Notes: a model not told the origin generated them from the letters alone. DNA of 64,000 nucleotides from Evansella cellulosilytica DSM 2522 (GCF_000177235.2 NC_014829.1:1178001-1242000), one strand, 5' to 3'; counted from the first letter of the stretch, positions 7,855 through 16,426 are shown. Made by a program: numbers and translations.

Positions 7855-9105
7855 ATGAAAGCAGCAATTGATGATAAAGTGAAGGAACAAGCGGAGAATA
7901 GCGGCAAATCATTATGGAAAAACGGTCAGTTTTTGCTCCTGTTATCAGGCAGTTCCATATCTAACTTAACCTTTTATATTTTTACTTTAGCATTGCCGAT
8001 TATTATTTATGATTTAACCCAATCAACCTTTGCAATGGGAACGATGAGGGGAATAGAATTTTTACCGAACCTACTATTGGCAATTTTTATCGGTGTGCTC
8101 GTTGATCGATTTAATCGCAAATTTGTACTACTGAGTGCGGCAAGTGTGCAAGCACTTTGCATCTTCGTCATTATTGTATTTCTCATGTCCTCTTCAATAC
8201 AGTTATGGCACCTTTATCTTTTCGGATTTATTCTATATACAGCAGGATATACATTTGGCAATGCGTATCATACGGTACTTCCTTTAATCGTAGAAAAGGA
8301 TCAATTAACCTCGGCAAACGCTATTATTTCGTTTATTCGTACGACCGTTAGCTTAGTTGGACCTGCGTTTGCAGGATTTATCTTAGTGGCCATAAATTAT
8401 ATGTATGGACTCTCGATCACGCTTGTAGGCTTGTTACTTCTTTTGCTGTTCACGAGTTTTTTAAGCATTCCTCATAGGAAAAAGCCGGAAGTACTGAATG
8501 AAAAAAATAGTATTTTTTCTGATATAAAAGAAGGCTGGAATAGTCTCATAGAAAATAGAGAGCTGTGGAATCTGACAATCATGGTTCTCCTTAGTAACAT
8601 AGCGTCTGCATCCACGTTAGCCGTTCTTATTTTTTTCGCGCTTGATGTCATGCAAGTGGCGGAGGTGCAAATTGGGTTTATTTTGTCTAGTTCCGCAGTT
8701 GGTGGATTGTTAGCGGCAATGATAGCAAAGAAAATCGTGCGCTGGATTAAAAGAGGGCCATTATTCCTTATCGCTCTTGGCTTAGAAAGCATCGGATATG
8801 TGATTTTGTTTTTAGCGATGGATTGGTATTGGCTTGCGGTCGGGATGTTTTTTAATGGCTTTACTGGAGGGCTCATTAATATTCATTATTTCACCCTTCG
8901 TCAAGAAACTACACCGAATCATTTGTTAGGTCGCGTAGCTGGTACATCATCAACGATCATGAAGCTCGCAGTACCATTTGCTTTTATTGGTGTAGGTGCT
9001 TTAGGAGAAGTAATTCCTGTCCACTTTATCTTCTTAGGGTCAGCCGTCATGACAGGGATGATCATTTTATATTTAATCAAAACCCCAGTTGTTAAAATGA
9101 AGTGA
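7855..9105 (+). CDS. MFS transporter divergent from the SgrR-type regulator
   Basis: 416 residues with about 12 transmembrane segments. The loop motif GVLVDRFNRKFVLL and the sequence TVSLVGPAFAGFIL place it in the MFS_3 exporter group, like the protein at 2015-3232 but clearly distinct in sequence. Start codons are possible at 7846 (GTG), 7849 and 7855; 7855 is chosen because AGGGAG (7841-7846) is optimally spaced to it. It is probably controlled by the divergent SgrR-type sensor and may export a sugar or toxic analogue. A GC-rich terminator follows. Confidence 0.85.
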   Translation: MKAAIDDKVKEQAENSGKSLWKNGQFLLLLSGSSISNLTFYIFTLALPIIIYDLTQSTFAMGTMRGIEFLPNLLLAIFIGVLVDRFNRKFVLLSAASVQALCIFVIIVFLMSSSIQLWHLYLFGFILYTAGYTFGNAYHTVLPLIVEKDQLTSANAIISFIRTTVSLVGPAFAGFILVAINYMYGLSITLVGLLLLLLFTSFLSIPHRKKPEVLNEKNSIFSDIKEGWNSLIENRELWNLTIMVLLSNIASASTLAVLIFFALDVMQVAEVQIGFILSSSAVGGLLAAMIAKKIVRWIKRGPLFLIALGLESIGYVILFLAMDWYWLAVGMFFNGFTGGLINIHYFTLRQETTPNHLLGRVAGTSSTIMKLAVPFAFIGVGALGEVIPVHFIFLGSAVMTGMIILYLIKTPVVKMK

Positions 9106-9113
9106 GTGTTTTA

Positions 9114-9165
9114 GGTGCCTGCCCCCCGATGCGGTGAGACGTTGCCGTACCGGGGGGCACCTTTA
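9114..9165 (+). terminator. Intrinsic terminator after the MFS gene
   Basis: CCCCCCGATGCGG pairs with CCGTACCGGGGGG within outer GGTG / CACC arms, followed by TTTATTTT. Terminators with the same GTGCCTGCCCC start occur at 17081 and (variant) 26587. Confidence 0.85.
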
Positions 9166-9267
9166 TTTTAATGAGGACGAGGACGTGATTGCTTTTCTCT
9201 ATTCACAATTCCTAACATGAACCTCTGCCTACTATGTGCATACGTTAAAGGTATGGGAGGGATTGAT

Positions 9268-10059
9268 ATGTATTATTTCAATCATCGGTTATTTACATTT
9301 CTTCGGAGCAAGGAGTTTATCTGTATTCGTGCAAATACGCCGGCAATGACAAGAATACATCTGTATATAAATGACATTAAACTGAATATCTATAAAATGA
9401 ATGATGATATTTATTTAAGAACTGATCTGTTGCCATCTGGTTCTCATCTCTTCCATCTGGTGGGGGAGGTCAGTAACTATGGGGAAACCTATACTGTCGA
9501 AGAATCTTATCCTATTGATATTGAAAAGAGAACTACTTCCACAAATTTTCGAAGCCATACCTTTAAGCCAGGAGATATTTTAGTGGCAAGTGATAACAAA
9601 AAAGGGATACCTAACGGCTATATGGGCCACGCAATTATCATGGTGGACAATGAAAGAATACTAGAGTCGGACTATCAAGACGATAGTATAGCTGTGAACC
9701 ATATAACTAAGTTTTTTAAGGATCATGAATGGTACGCATTATACCGTCCAATTAATGAAAAAATGGGGGAGCTTGCTGTTAATTGGGGATTGGCTTACCA
9801 TGAAAAGTACAAAAAGAATGTGAATCAAGGTGTAAATAAACCTCTGTTTTCTTTTCTTCCCTCTAAGTTAACGGATTTATGGTCCACGATATACTGTACA
9901 AAACTAGTTTGGCTGTGTTATTACTACGGAGCCAATTATGATTTTAGCCATGAAGGTTTATGGATATCTCCATATCAACTAGACAATCAGTTAAAGAAGG
10001 ATAAGAACTTCCAGCTAATTTATGAGCACCCAAAACATTACTTTAAGCTAAAAGTATAG
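9268..10059 (+). CDS. Permuted papain-like (YiiX/NlpC-P60 type) hydrolase
   Basis: 263 residues from ATG 9268, preceded by GGGAGG. An N-terminal ~85-residue beta-rich region precedes a domain with FKPGDILVAS, then GYMGHAIIMVD and, 80 residues later, STIYCTKLVWLCYYYGANYD. The order His (GHA) before Cys (YCTK) is that of circularly permuted papain-fold proteins such as YiiX. Such enzymes cleave amide or ester bonds in peptidoglycan, lipids or proteins; the substrate is not clear. There is no signal peptide, so it is probably cytosolic. An upstream in-frame start at 9217 lacks a ribosome-binding site. Confidence 0.7.
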   Translation: MYYFNHRLFTFLRSKEFICIRANTPAMTRIHLYINDIKLNIYKMNDDIYLRTDLLPSGSHLFHLVGEVSNYGETYTVEESYPIDIEKRTTSTNFRSHTFKPGDILVASDNKKGIPNGYMGHAIIMVDNERILESDYQDDSIAVNHITKFFKDHEWYALYRPINEKMGELAVNWGLAYHEKYKKNVNQGVNKPLFSFLPSKLTDLWSTIYCTKLVWLCYYYGANYDFSHEGLWISPYQLDNQLKKDKNFQLIYEHPKHYFKLKV

Positions 10060-10224
10060 GTATTTCTCTTATAAACTACCTACGTGAATGGGGGGATATT
10101 AAAACGTTTCCTTTATCATCAGGGAAAAATGGTAAAGGAAATAGCGGCCGTAAAATGCATATTTCGTTTTATATTCTATTATTATTAGCGCAAGATTAAA
10201 GCTTACTTCATTGGATATGGATGT

Positions 10225-10251
10225 GGCTAATGAGAACCGTCCCTGTTAGTC
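10225..10251. repeat. Family A palindrome, copy 2
   Basis: Same sequence as copy 1 (GGCTAATGAGAACCGTCC, CTGTTAGTC). The truncated GNAT frame begins at its right edge. Confidence 0.85.
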
Positions 10252-10620
10252 ATAGAATTTTATTTACAGCCTGAGCCACGAGCACAACATAGATGGATCG
10301 TAATACGTAAAGTTGATGGGCTAAAGGTGGGAACCTGTGGATTTCACTGTTGGAGTAAAGAAGATAACAAAATTGAAATAGGCTATGATCTGAAAAAGGA
10401 ATTTTGGGGAAATGGATACATGTGTGAAGCTGTAAAGGGAATTATAGACTTTGCTAAGAACACTATGGATTTAAAAGAGATAAATGCCTGTATTTATACT
10501 GAAAACGATAAGTCTATAAAATTAGTAGAAAAAATAGGTTTTGTTAAAACTGGTTCGAAATATGAGCTTTTTAGAGGGAAGAAGTATTTACATAGTGTGT
10601 ATTCGTTAAATGTGAAATAG
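10252..10620 (+). pseudogene. GNAT N-acetyltransferase (RimJ-like), 5'-truncated
   Basis: In-frame coding extends left of the first possible start (GTG 10327) to the edge of the family A repeat: FYLQPEPRAQHRWIVIRK precedes VGTCGFHCWSKEDNKIEIGY. The acetyl-CoA binding loop region (KKEFWGNGYMCEAVKGIIDF) and the C-terminal strand (LVEKIGFVKTG) are present. About 50-60 N-terminal residues and any ribosome-binding site are missing. The fragment has no internal stops, so truncation is recent or the remainder is still translated. Complete relatives acetylate amino-terminal or small-molecule amines. Confidence 0.75.
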
Positions 10621-10622
10621 TC

Positions 10623-10659
10623 ATATCCTTGTCGCATCGGCTGCAGAGTACAAGGATAT
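10623..10659 (+). terminator. Terminator after the GNAT fragment
   Basis: ATATCCTTGT / ACAAGGATAT, a 10-bp perfect stem, followed by TTTAAAT. Confidence 0.65.
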
Positions 10660-11095
10660 TTTAAATAGAGAATCATTTAAGAAACGATTGCATTCAATGT
10701 GATCGTCTTTTTAAATTAGATCATTACTGTAAATATCAGGTAATATTATTCTCGGGAATTTGTGAAACGATATGGAGAGTTTATGTGAGAAAAGCTAGTA
10801 TGAAACCACAGGACGTCTTTTCTCGAGCTGTTCTTCACTAAATAGAGGCCATCACATCAAATCTTTCTCTTTACTCTATTCTTTTTTATCGCAATAGGAG
10901 TCGTCGGGGTGATTGTATAGATTATTTACTACGAGAAAACGGGGAAGATAGTTAACTAATAGGATTATAAAAGTAGCATCACCTTTCAAAAGCTAATAAA
11001 TAACTTGTGTAGGAAAACGCCCTTGTACTATAGAATGTAATAATCATAAAAAGAATGTATATAAGTTTTCATTTAGAGAATAGGAGAGTGCATAC
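10660..11095. other. Intergenic region without recognisable genes
   Basis: 436 bp. A small stem (ACGAT / ATCGT, about 10684-10706) followed by TTTTT may be another terminator. Around 10864-10920 a hydrophobic frame (FLFTLFFFIAIGVVGVIV) ends at TAG without a start or ribosome-binding site and may be the tail of a lost membrane protein. Nothing else is supported. Confidence 0.4.
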
Positions 11096-11518
11096 ATGTC
11101 TGAACGAAAGATGAAAGAAACCGACAATAGTGTCATTGAATTTATTGAAAAGATCGAAAGTGAGAAAAAGAAGGCAGATGCCTATCGGTTATTAGAAATT
11201 TTTGAAGAGGTAACTGGATTTGAAGCAAAAATGTGGGGGCCTAGTATTATAGGTTTTGGGAGCTATCACTATAAGTATGCATCAGGTCGTGAAGGAGATG
11301 CACCTTTAGCTGCTTTTTCACCAAGAAAGGCAAAAATTAGTCTTTATATGACCTACGAAAGTGAAGAAAGAGATAGCTTATTAGCAAACTTCGGTAAACA
11401 TACTAAAAGTAAGGCTTGTATTTATGTGAATAAACTAGCTGATATAGATATCGATGTTTTAAAGGATTTAATTAAACATACAGTAAAAACATATCAGAAT
11501 CTTTATCCGAACGAATAA
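11096..11518 (+). CDS. DUF1801 domain protein
   Basis: 140 residues. The core RLLEIFEEVTGFEAKMWGPS, then IGFGSYHYKYASGREGD and AAFSPRKAKISLYM is characteristic of DUF1801 (YdhG-like fold). Family members are small soluble proteins of uncertain function; some are annotated as iron chaperones by homology to frataxin-like folds, which I do not assert here. ATG 11096 follows AGGAGAG. It is monocistronic; the next gene has its own promoter. Confidence 0.85.
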   Translation: MSERKMKETDNSVIEFIEKIESEKKKADAYRLLEIFEEVTGFEAKMWGPSIIGFGSYHYKYASGREGDAPLAAFSPRKAKISLYMTYESEERDSLLANFGKHTKSKACIYVNKLADIDIDVLKDLIKHTVKTYQNLYPNE

Positions 11519-11573
11519 AGTGATGTGACTACGGGGGGATAATGTGTAACAGAGTTTGAAAATATATTTCTGC

Positions 11574-11634
11574 TTGACAAACAACACTACTACGTAATAC
11601 TATATACCTGTAGTAAGTATTACTGAATACCTGT
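11574..11634 (+). promoter_or_regulatory. Promoter and putative PadR operator of the ABC-exporter operon
   Basis: TTGACA (11574-11579), 18-bp spacer, TACTAT (11598-11603). The repeat ATACCTGTA occurs twice, 23 bp apart, and TACTGAATACCTGT (11621-11634) recurs as TACTGAATAGCTGT before the ABC gene (12463-12476). These repeated motifs fit autoregulation by the PadR protein just downstream. Confidence 0.6.
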
Positions 11635-11674
11635 AACACAGAGTAGTGTAAAAATAAAAAAATGGGTGGTAAAT

Positions 11675-12013
11675 TTGGAAAATATTACAGAAATGCTAAA
11701 AGGGGTTCTTGAGGGATGTGTGCTTGAAATCATCAGTCGTGGCGAAACTTACGGCTATGAAATCACACAGCAGCTGCGAGAACTCGGTTTCACTGATGTA
11801 GTTGAAGGAACAGTTTATACGATTACCATGCGTCTTGAGAAAAACAATCTTGTGGACATTGAGAAAAAGCGATCCACTGTAGGACCGCCGAGAAAATTTT
11901 ACACACTTAACGAAGCTGGTAAAAATCAGCTTAATATTTTTTGGGAGAAATGGGAGTTCGTATCAACTAAAATGAACGAACTCAGAACGAAAGAACTTAA
12001 AAGGAGAAGGTAA
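11675..12013 (+). CDS. PadR family transcriptional regulator
   Basis: 112 residues from TTG 11675, chosen because GGGTGG (11664-11669) is well spaced and relatives start M-E-N-(I/L)-T-E-M. A GTG at 11666 is possible but lacks a Shine-Dalgarno. The winged helix is clear ([50 protein letters not shown]). PadR proteins of this type repress adjacent multidrug exporters and release when drug binds. The gene leads a PadR-DUF1048-ABC-permease operon, and short repeats resembling operators flank it. The stop is one base before the next ATG. Confidence 0.9.
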   Translation: MENITEMLKGVLEGCVLEIISRGETYGYEITQQLRELGFTDVVEGTVYTITMRLEKNNLVDIEKKRSTVGPPRKFYTLNEAGKNQLNIFWEKWEFVSTKMNELRTKELKRRR

Positions 12014-12014
12014 T

Positions 12015-12353
12015 ATGAGTATTATAGACAAGATTATTGGTGAGCTAAATGAGAAGCGGGAATGGAAGGCGATGGAGAAGCGTGCGAAGGCACTTCCAAA
12101 GGACTATTGTAATGCTTACAAAGCTATACAAAAATATATTTGGACATCTGGGGGTCCCACTGACTGGCAGGACATCAAGCGTATCTTTGGTGGAATTCTC
12201 GAACTCTTCGAGGAAGGGGCAGCAGAAGGAAAGAAAGTCACTGACCTCACTGGTGATGATGTGGCGGCTTTCTGTGACGAGCTTGTGAAGGATTCGAAAA
12301 CTTGGATGGATAAGTATCGCACAAAGTTGAATGAGACGATTTGGAAAAAGTAA
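12015..12353 (+). CDS. DUF1048 family protein
   Basis: 112 residues with the DUF1048 signature ([20 protein letters not shown], then [16 protein letters not shown] and [10 protein letters not shown]). Soluble, helical. The family is found almost only next to PadR regulators and drug ABC exporters, as here, and may act as a ligand-binding or regulatory accessory; the actual function is unknown. It starts one base after padR ends, so translation is coupled. A hairpin (12374-12420) separates it from the ABC genes. Confidence 0.9.
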   Translation: MSIIDKIIGELNEKREWKAMEKRAKALPKDYCNAYKAIQKYIWTSGGPTDWQDIKRIFGGILELFEEGAAEGKKVTDLTGDDVAAFCDELVKDSKTWMDKYRTKLNETIWKK

Positions 12354-12373
12354 ATATTATTTAGAAAGATTCC

Positions 12374-12420
12374 ACTGAATAGCTGGCTAGAAATGGGAAT
12401 TGCCACCGCCACTATTCAGT
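12374..12420 (+). promoter_or_regulatory. Intercistronic inverted repeat overlapping PadR-like motif
   Basis: ACTGAATAG and CTATTCAGT form a 9-bp perfect inverted repeat with a GC-rich loop, followed by TATATTTTTA. The left arm (ACTGAATAGCTG) is a copy of the operator-like motif, so it may act as a terminator, an operator, or both. Confidence 0.5.
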
Positions 12421-12462
12421 TATATTTTTACTTCAGTAGTAAGTGATACAGAATATTAGTAA

Positions 12463-12476
12463 TACTGAATAGCTGT
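12463..12476 (+). promoter_or_regulatory. Putative PadR operator before the ABC genes
   Basis: TACTGAATAGCTGT, 13 of 14 bases identical to the site at 11621-11634. It lies 50 bp before the ATPase start, suggesting a second PadR-controlled promoter. Confidence 0.5.
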
Positions 12477-12526
12477 GTAAAGGAAAAATAGCGCATTGAT
12501 GCGCTTATTATAGGGAGGCAGATAGT

Positions 12527-13288
12527 ATGAGCAAAATAGCAATTTCAGTAAAAGGGTTGAAAAAATCTTTTAAAGACAAGGAAGTGTTAAAGGGTGTAAA
12601 TTTTGAGGTGCAACGTGGAGAAATATTCGCACTGCTTGGCTCAAACGGGGCGGGGAAGACGACGACAGTTAACATTCTCTCGACACTGCTGAAGCCCGAT
12701 GGAGGAGAAGCCACTGTTTGTGGATTTGACGTCCAACGTCAATCGGAACATGTTCGTCAAAGCATTAGCCTGACTGGCCAGTTCGCAGCTTTAGACGGTA
12801 TTCTCACTGGGAGAGAAAACCTGAGGATGATCGCCAAGTTACGGGGAGTTTCTAATCCCGCTCAAGTTGCTGACAATCTGCTAGAAAGGTTTGGACTTTC
12901 TGATGCAGCAAACCGTCGAGCTGACCAGTATTCAGGGGGAATGAGGCGACGTCTTGACATCGCTATGAGTCTGATTGGAAAGCCACCGGTTATTTTTCTC
13001 GACGAACCGACAACAGGGCTTGATCCAGAAGGACGGATAGAAGTTTGGGATACCGTTAAGGAACTTGCTGGTGGTGGCACGACCATTTTGCTAACAACCC
13101 AGTACTTAGAGGAAGCCGAACAACTAGCGGACCGTATCGCCATCCTGCATGGCGGGAAAATCATCACGACGGGTACCCTTACAGAACTCAAAGAAATGTT
13201 TCCACCGAAGAAAGTGGAATACATTGAGAAGCAGCCAACATTAGAAGAAATATTCCTCGCGATCGTCGGCAAAAAGGAGGGAATTTAG
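12527..13288 (+). CDS. ABC exporter ATP-binding protein (DrrA-like)
   Basis: 253 residues with all nucleotide-binding motifs: Walker A GSNGAGKTT, Q-loop SLTGQFA, signature YSGGMRRRLDIA, Walker B VIFLDEPTTGLDP and TTQYLEEAEQLADR, where Gln replaces the switch His as is usual in the DrrA drug-exporter subfamily. GGGAGG precedes ATG 12527. It forms a two-gene exporter with the permease that starts immediately after its stop (no gap). It is probably PadR-regulated drug efflux at the cytoplasmic membrane; the drug is unknown. The base composition is noticeably richer in G+C than neighbouring genes, hinting at acquisition. Confidence 0.92.
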   Translation: MSKIAISVKGLKKSFKDKEVLKGVNFEVQRGEIFALLGSNGAGKTTTVNILSTLLKPDGGEATVCGFDVQRQSEHVRQSISLTGQFAALDGILTGRENLRMIAKLRGVSNPAQVADNLLERFGLSDAANRRADQYSGGMRRRLDIAMSLIGKPPVIFLDEPTTGLDPEGRIEVWDTVKELAGGGTTILLTTQYLEEAEQLADRIAILHGGKIITTGTLTELKEMFPPKKVEYIEKQPTLEEIFLAIVGKKEGI

Positions 13289-14038
13289 ATGAAAAGTAAA
13301 ACAACGGTTTTACTAGGACGTTTAATGCGTAACATTATGCGAAGCCCGGATACGATAATAACAGTGGCGATTACGCCGATTATGATGATGCTACTGTTTG
13401 TCTATGTATTTGGTGGTGCTATAGAAACAGGTACGGATAACTATGTTAATTATTTACTGCCGGGAATCTTGCTGATGGCAATAGCGTCCGGTGTCGGTTA
13501 CACTTCTTTACGGTTGTTTAATGATGTAAAAAGTGGGCTGATGGCACGTTTCGTTACTATGCCCATCAAGCGCTCGTCAGTTTTGTGGGCTCACGTGTTA
13601 ACCTCGCTTGTATCCAATGCTCTTACTGTCTTGGTCGTTATTCTCGTTGCGCTCTTGATGGGTTTCCGTTCCGGCGCTGATATTCTAGATTGGCTAGTAG
13701 TTGTTGGGTTACTTGGACTATTTACGCTCTCCTTGACATGGCTTACTGTTATTCCTGGATTGACAGCAAAATCGATGGAAGGGGCAATAGCTTATTCATA
13801 CCCACTAGTTTTCCTTCCGTTTATCAGTTCGGCTTTTGTTCCAACTGAAACGATGCCAACCATAGTCCGTGCATTCGCTGAGTACCAGCCGGTGACATCA
13901 ATCGTAAATGCAGTTCGAGCACTTTTGTATGAAGGAAATGTTGGTATTGATATGTGGAATGCACTTGGCTGGTGCCTAGCCCTCTTGGTCGTCTCTTACT
14001 TTTTTGCAAGTAGAGCATTTCAGCGTCAGTTAGGGTAA
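13289..14038 (+). CDS. ABC-2 type exporter permease (DrrB-like)
   Basis: 249 residues, about six transmembrane segments, with the ABC-2 family features LPGILLMAIASG, FNDVKSGLMARFVTMPIKRS and, near the end, FISSAFVPTETMP. The ATG directly follows the TAG of the ATPase gene, with GGAGG 8-12 bases upstream inside that gene. It pairs with the DrrA-like ATPase to form the exporter of this operon. Immediately downstream is a short scar of a DUF418 gene end. Confidence 0.9.
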   Translation: MKSKTTVLLGRLMRNIMRSPDTIITVAITPIMMMLLFVYVFGGAIETGTDNYVNYLLPGILLMAIASGVGYTSLRLFNDVKSGLMARFVTMPIKRSSVLWAHVLTSLVSNALTVLVVILVALLMGFRSGADILDWLVVVGLLGLFTLSLTWLTVIPGLTAKSMEGAIAYSYPLVFLPFISSAFVPTETMPTIVRAFAEYQPVTSIVNAVRALLYEGNVGIDMWNALGWCLALLVVSYFFASRAFQRQLG

Positions 14039-14042
14039 GGAT

Positions 14043-14100
14043 GGCAGTGGAAAAAAGTGCAGTGAAAGTCCAACGTCTGCAGAAAGTGCAATAATAACAT
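14043..14100 (+). pseudogene. Scar of a DUF418 gene 3' end
   Basis: GTGGAAAAAAGTGCAGTGAA and the following ~38 bases match the last codons and downstream bases of the intact DUF418 gene (about 15503-15560). Translated, it reads E-K-S-A-V-K-V-Q-R-L-Q-K versus G-K-N-A-V-K-V-Q-R-L-R-K. It is a leftover of a second DUF418 copy, replaced upstream by the ABC operon. Confidence 0.7.
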
Positions 14101-14120
14101 TTAAGTTGGTTCCTAGTCAC

Positions 14121-14166
14121 CCGGTACGGTAAAGTTATACCGTGCCGGAGCTCTGGAGCCTTTTTT
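14121..14166 (+). terminator. Terminator of the ABC exporter operon
   Basis: CCGGTACGGT / ACCGTGCCGG (one G-T wobble), 8-base loop, followed by AGCTCTGGAGCCTTTTTTG. Confidence 0.7.
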
Positions 14167-14182
14167 GATATTGAGGTGTATT

Positions 14183-14209
14183 GGCTAACGAGAACCGTCC
14201 CTATTAGCC
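14183..14209. repeat. Family A palindrome, copy 3
   Basis: GGCTAACGAGAACCGTCC, CTATTAGCC; the 6-bp terminal inverted repeat GGCTAA / TTAGCC is nearly intact. Confidence 0.85.
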
Positions 14210-14300
14210 TTCTGTCATATAAATGACTTAATTTCTCCTTATTCCTATATATGACTATGGTAAAATTATCCTGAAAAAAGTAGTGAGAGGGGGAAAAAAT

Positions 14301-15545
14301 ATGCAGCAAACGAAGCAACAGCATTTTGTTCCTACTGGAGCAAATGAGCGAATTGTTACGCTTGATGTTATTAGGGCTTTTGCACTTTTTGGAATTTTAC
14401 TTGTCAATATGAGGTTCTTTTCGACACCAGCTATTCAAGCGGAGATGGTCGGCACGTCATTTAGTAGCAATTTGCTAGACACTATCAGTACGTGGTTTAT
14501 CTTTATTTTTGCAGAAGTCAAATTCGTTTCTATGTTTTCGATGTTATTCGGTATTGGTTTTCTTTTGTTTATGGAACGGGGAGAAGAAAAGGGGATTGAC
14601 GTAAAGAATTTCTTTAAACGGCGGCTTCTCGTTCTACTCCTGTTTGGTCTAATTCATATTTTCTTTTTCTGGTATGGCGATATTTTGACGTTCTATGCCG
14701 TACTTGGCTTTCTTTTGCTTTTTATGAAAGGGAAACAACCTCGTTCCTTAAAAAAGGCAGCTATCATTACTTGGAGTATTATCGTTAGTTTCTTTATGCT
14801 TATGGCTTCTTTAATGTTTTTGGCCCAATTAGAGAATAGTCCAGAGCAACAGGCATTGATGGAAAATGAAGTGAATCGAATCGCAGAGGTATATAGTCAA
14901 GGTACGTTCATTGAAATTCTACAGCAACGAATAAATGACATTTCAGTCATTGCTGTTGGCAACATTTTTCTATTTGGGGTCATTTTAACGATGTTTTTCT
15001 TTGGAATGTATTTTTGGAAAACTGGTATTTTCACAAATACGTCAGAAAATCTGGATAGAATCCGTCGAATTTCAAAAGGAATGTTAATGGTAGGAGTACT
15101 AGGCTTAATCCTTGCTAGCTTAGGAAAGGTATTCATCGATGGGGCTAATTCTCCATGGTATTTCGTTAAGTATGGAGGGCTGTTCATCAGTGGACCTTCG
15201 ATTAGTATTTTCTATGTCATGAGTATTTTGTTACTTCTGCAAAACAAAAAACGATTGGCAAAAGCAACGACATTTTTACAGCCTGTAGGTAAGATGGCTC
15301 TGACGAACTATCTCATGCAGACGCTCGTTTGTACGACTATTTTCTACGGATACGGGTTCAGCTTATTCGGAAGTGTTGGGCCTTTCGGAGGCATTTTAAT
15401 AACATTAAGTATATACTGTGTGCAAATTGCCTACAGCTATTTTTGGATGAAGCGGTTCCGGTTTGGGCCGATGGAGTGGCTGTGGAGAAGACTGACCTAT
15501 GGGAAAAATGCAGTGAAAGTTCAACGCCTAAGGAAAGCGCTATAA
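14301..15545 (+). CDS. DUF418 family membrane protein (YeiB-like)
   Basis: 414 residues from ATG 14301, preceded by GAGAGGGGG; a GTG at 14283 overlaps that site and is unlikely. The protein starts with ERIVTLDVIRAFALFGILLVN, typical of the DUF418/YeiB group, has 8-10 transmembrane segments and ends with the DUF418 region (VGKMALTNYLMQT, then FGPMEWLWRRLTYG). The fold resembles membrane acyltransferases; a substrate is not known. It is monocistronic with a terminator at 15581. A fragment of a paralogous 3' end lies upstream at 14043. Confidence 0.85.
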   Translation: MQQTKQQHFVPTGANERIVTLDVIRAFALFGILLVNMRFFSTPAIQAEMVGTSFSSNLLDTISTWFIFIFAEVKFVSMFSMLFGIGFLLFMERGEEKGIDVKNFFKRRLLVLLLFGLIHIFFFWYGDILTFYAVLGFLLLFMKGKQPRSLKKAAIITWSIIVSFFMLMASLMFLAQLENSPEQQALMENEVNRIAEVYSQGTFIEILQQRINDISVIAVGNIFLFGVILTMFFFGMYFWKTGIFTNTSENLDRIRRISKGMLMVGVLGLILASLGKVFIDGANSPWYFVKYGGLFISGPSISIFYVMSILLLLQNKKRLAKATTFLQPVGKMALTNYLMQTLVCTTIFYGYGFSLFGSVGPFGGILITLSIYCVQIAYSYFWMKRFRFGPMEWLWRRLTYGKNAVKVQRLRKAL

Positions 15546-15580
15546 CAACATTAAATTATGGAAATTATTCCATAAAGAAG

Positions 15581-15612
15581 ACGGTTGTACTCTATGAGTG
15601 CAGCCGTTTTTG
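15581..15612 (+). terminator. Terminator after the DUF418 gene
   Basis: ACGGTTGTACTC / GAGTGCAGCCGT (two wobble pairs), 2-base loop, TTTTT tail. Confidence 0.8.
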
Positions 15613-15619
15613 GATAAAA

Positions 15620-16347
15620 TGTGTCATTGGCCTTGTATGAAACGGAATATTGGATTGCTTTTTATTTTACATGTGTCATTGATCTCGTATGACACGAGTT
15701 ATTGGATTGCTTCTTATTTTTCATGTGTCATTGGCCTTGTATGACACGGAATATTGGCTGGCTTTTTATTTTTCATGTGTCATTCCCCATGTATGACACA
15801 AGTTATTGGATTGCTTTCTAATTTTTAAGTGTCATTGCTCTTGTATGACACACGTTATTGGAATACTTTCTAATTTTCATGTGTCATTGCCCTCGTATGA
15901 CACACGTTATTGGAATACTTTCTAATTTTCATGTGTCATTCCCCATGTATGACACACGTTATTGGATTGTTTTCTAATTTTCAAGTGTCATTGGTCTTGT
16001 ATGACACACGTTATTGGATTGTTTTCTAATTTTCAAGTGTCATTGGTCTTGTATGACACACGTTATTGGAATACTTTCTAATTTTCATGTGTCATTCCCC
16101 ATGTATGACACACGTTATTGGATTGCTTTCTAATTTTTATGTGTCATTGCCCTCGTATGACACAAGTTATTGGATTGCTTTCTAATTTTCATGTGTCTTT
16201 GGTCTTGTATGACACGTGTTATTGGATTGCTTTTTATTTTTCATGTGTCATTCCCCATGTATGACACGCGTTATTGGATTGCTTCTTATTTTTCATGTGT
16301 CATTGCCCTCGTATGACACTTATTATTCGTTTTTTTCTTTTCAAGTC
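15620..16347. repeat. Tandem array 2: fourteen 52-bp units with hairpins
   Basis: The motif GTCATT (one GTCTTT) occurs at 15623 and then every 52 bp to 16299, 14 times with no indel. Each unit has TGTGTCATTG and GTATGACACA, forming a hairpin of about 8 bp, followed by a conserved ~27-bp spacer (GTTATTGGATTGCTTTCTAA). The hairpin core CATTGCTCTTGTATGA (15833-15848) matches 15 of 16 bases of array 1 at 182-197. It is not a CRISPR because the spacers are repeated too. It is non-coding on both strands as far as I can see. Confidence 0.97.
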
Positions 16348-16426
16348 GGGGAGCGTGACCTAACGGTAGAAGGAATAATGTCCACTTTTTCGGGGATTAT
16401 AGGTTAAAAAGAGGAGGTTTGGAAAA

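Noticed and set aside
13824-14324. Minus-strand ORF of 166 codons
   Set aside because: Antisense to the ABC permease and DUF418 start; composition and lack of start signals show it is a shadow.
15620-16347. CRISPR array
   Set aside because: The period is regular, but the spacers are themselves repeated in every unit and no cas genes are nearby.
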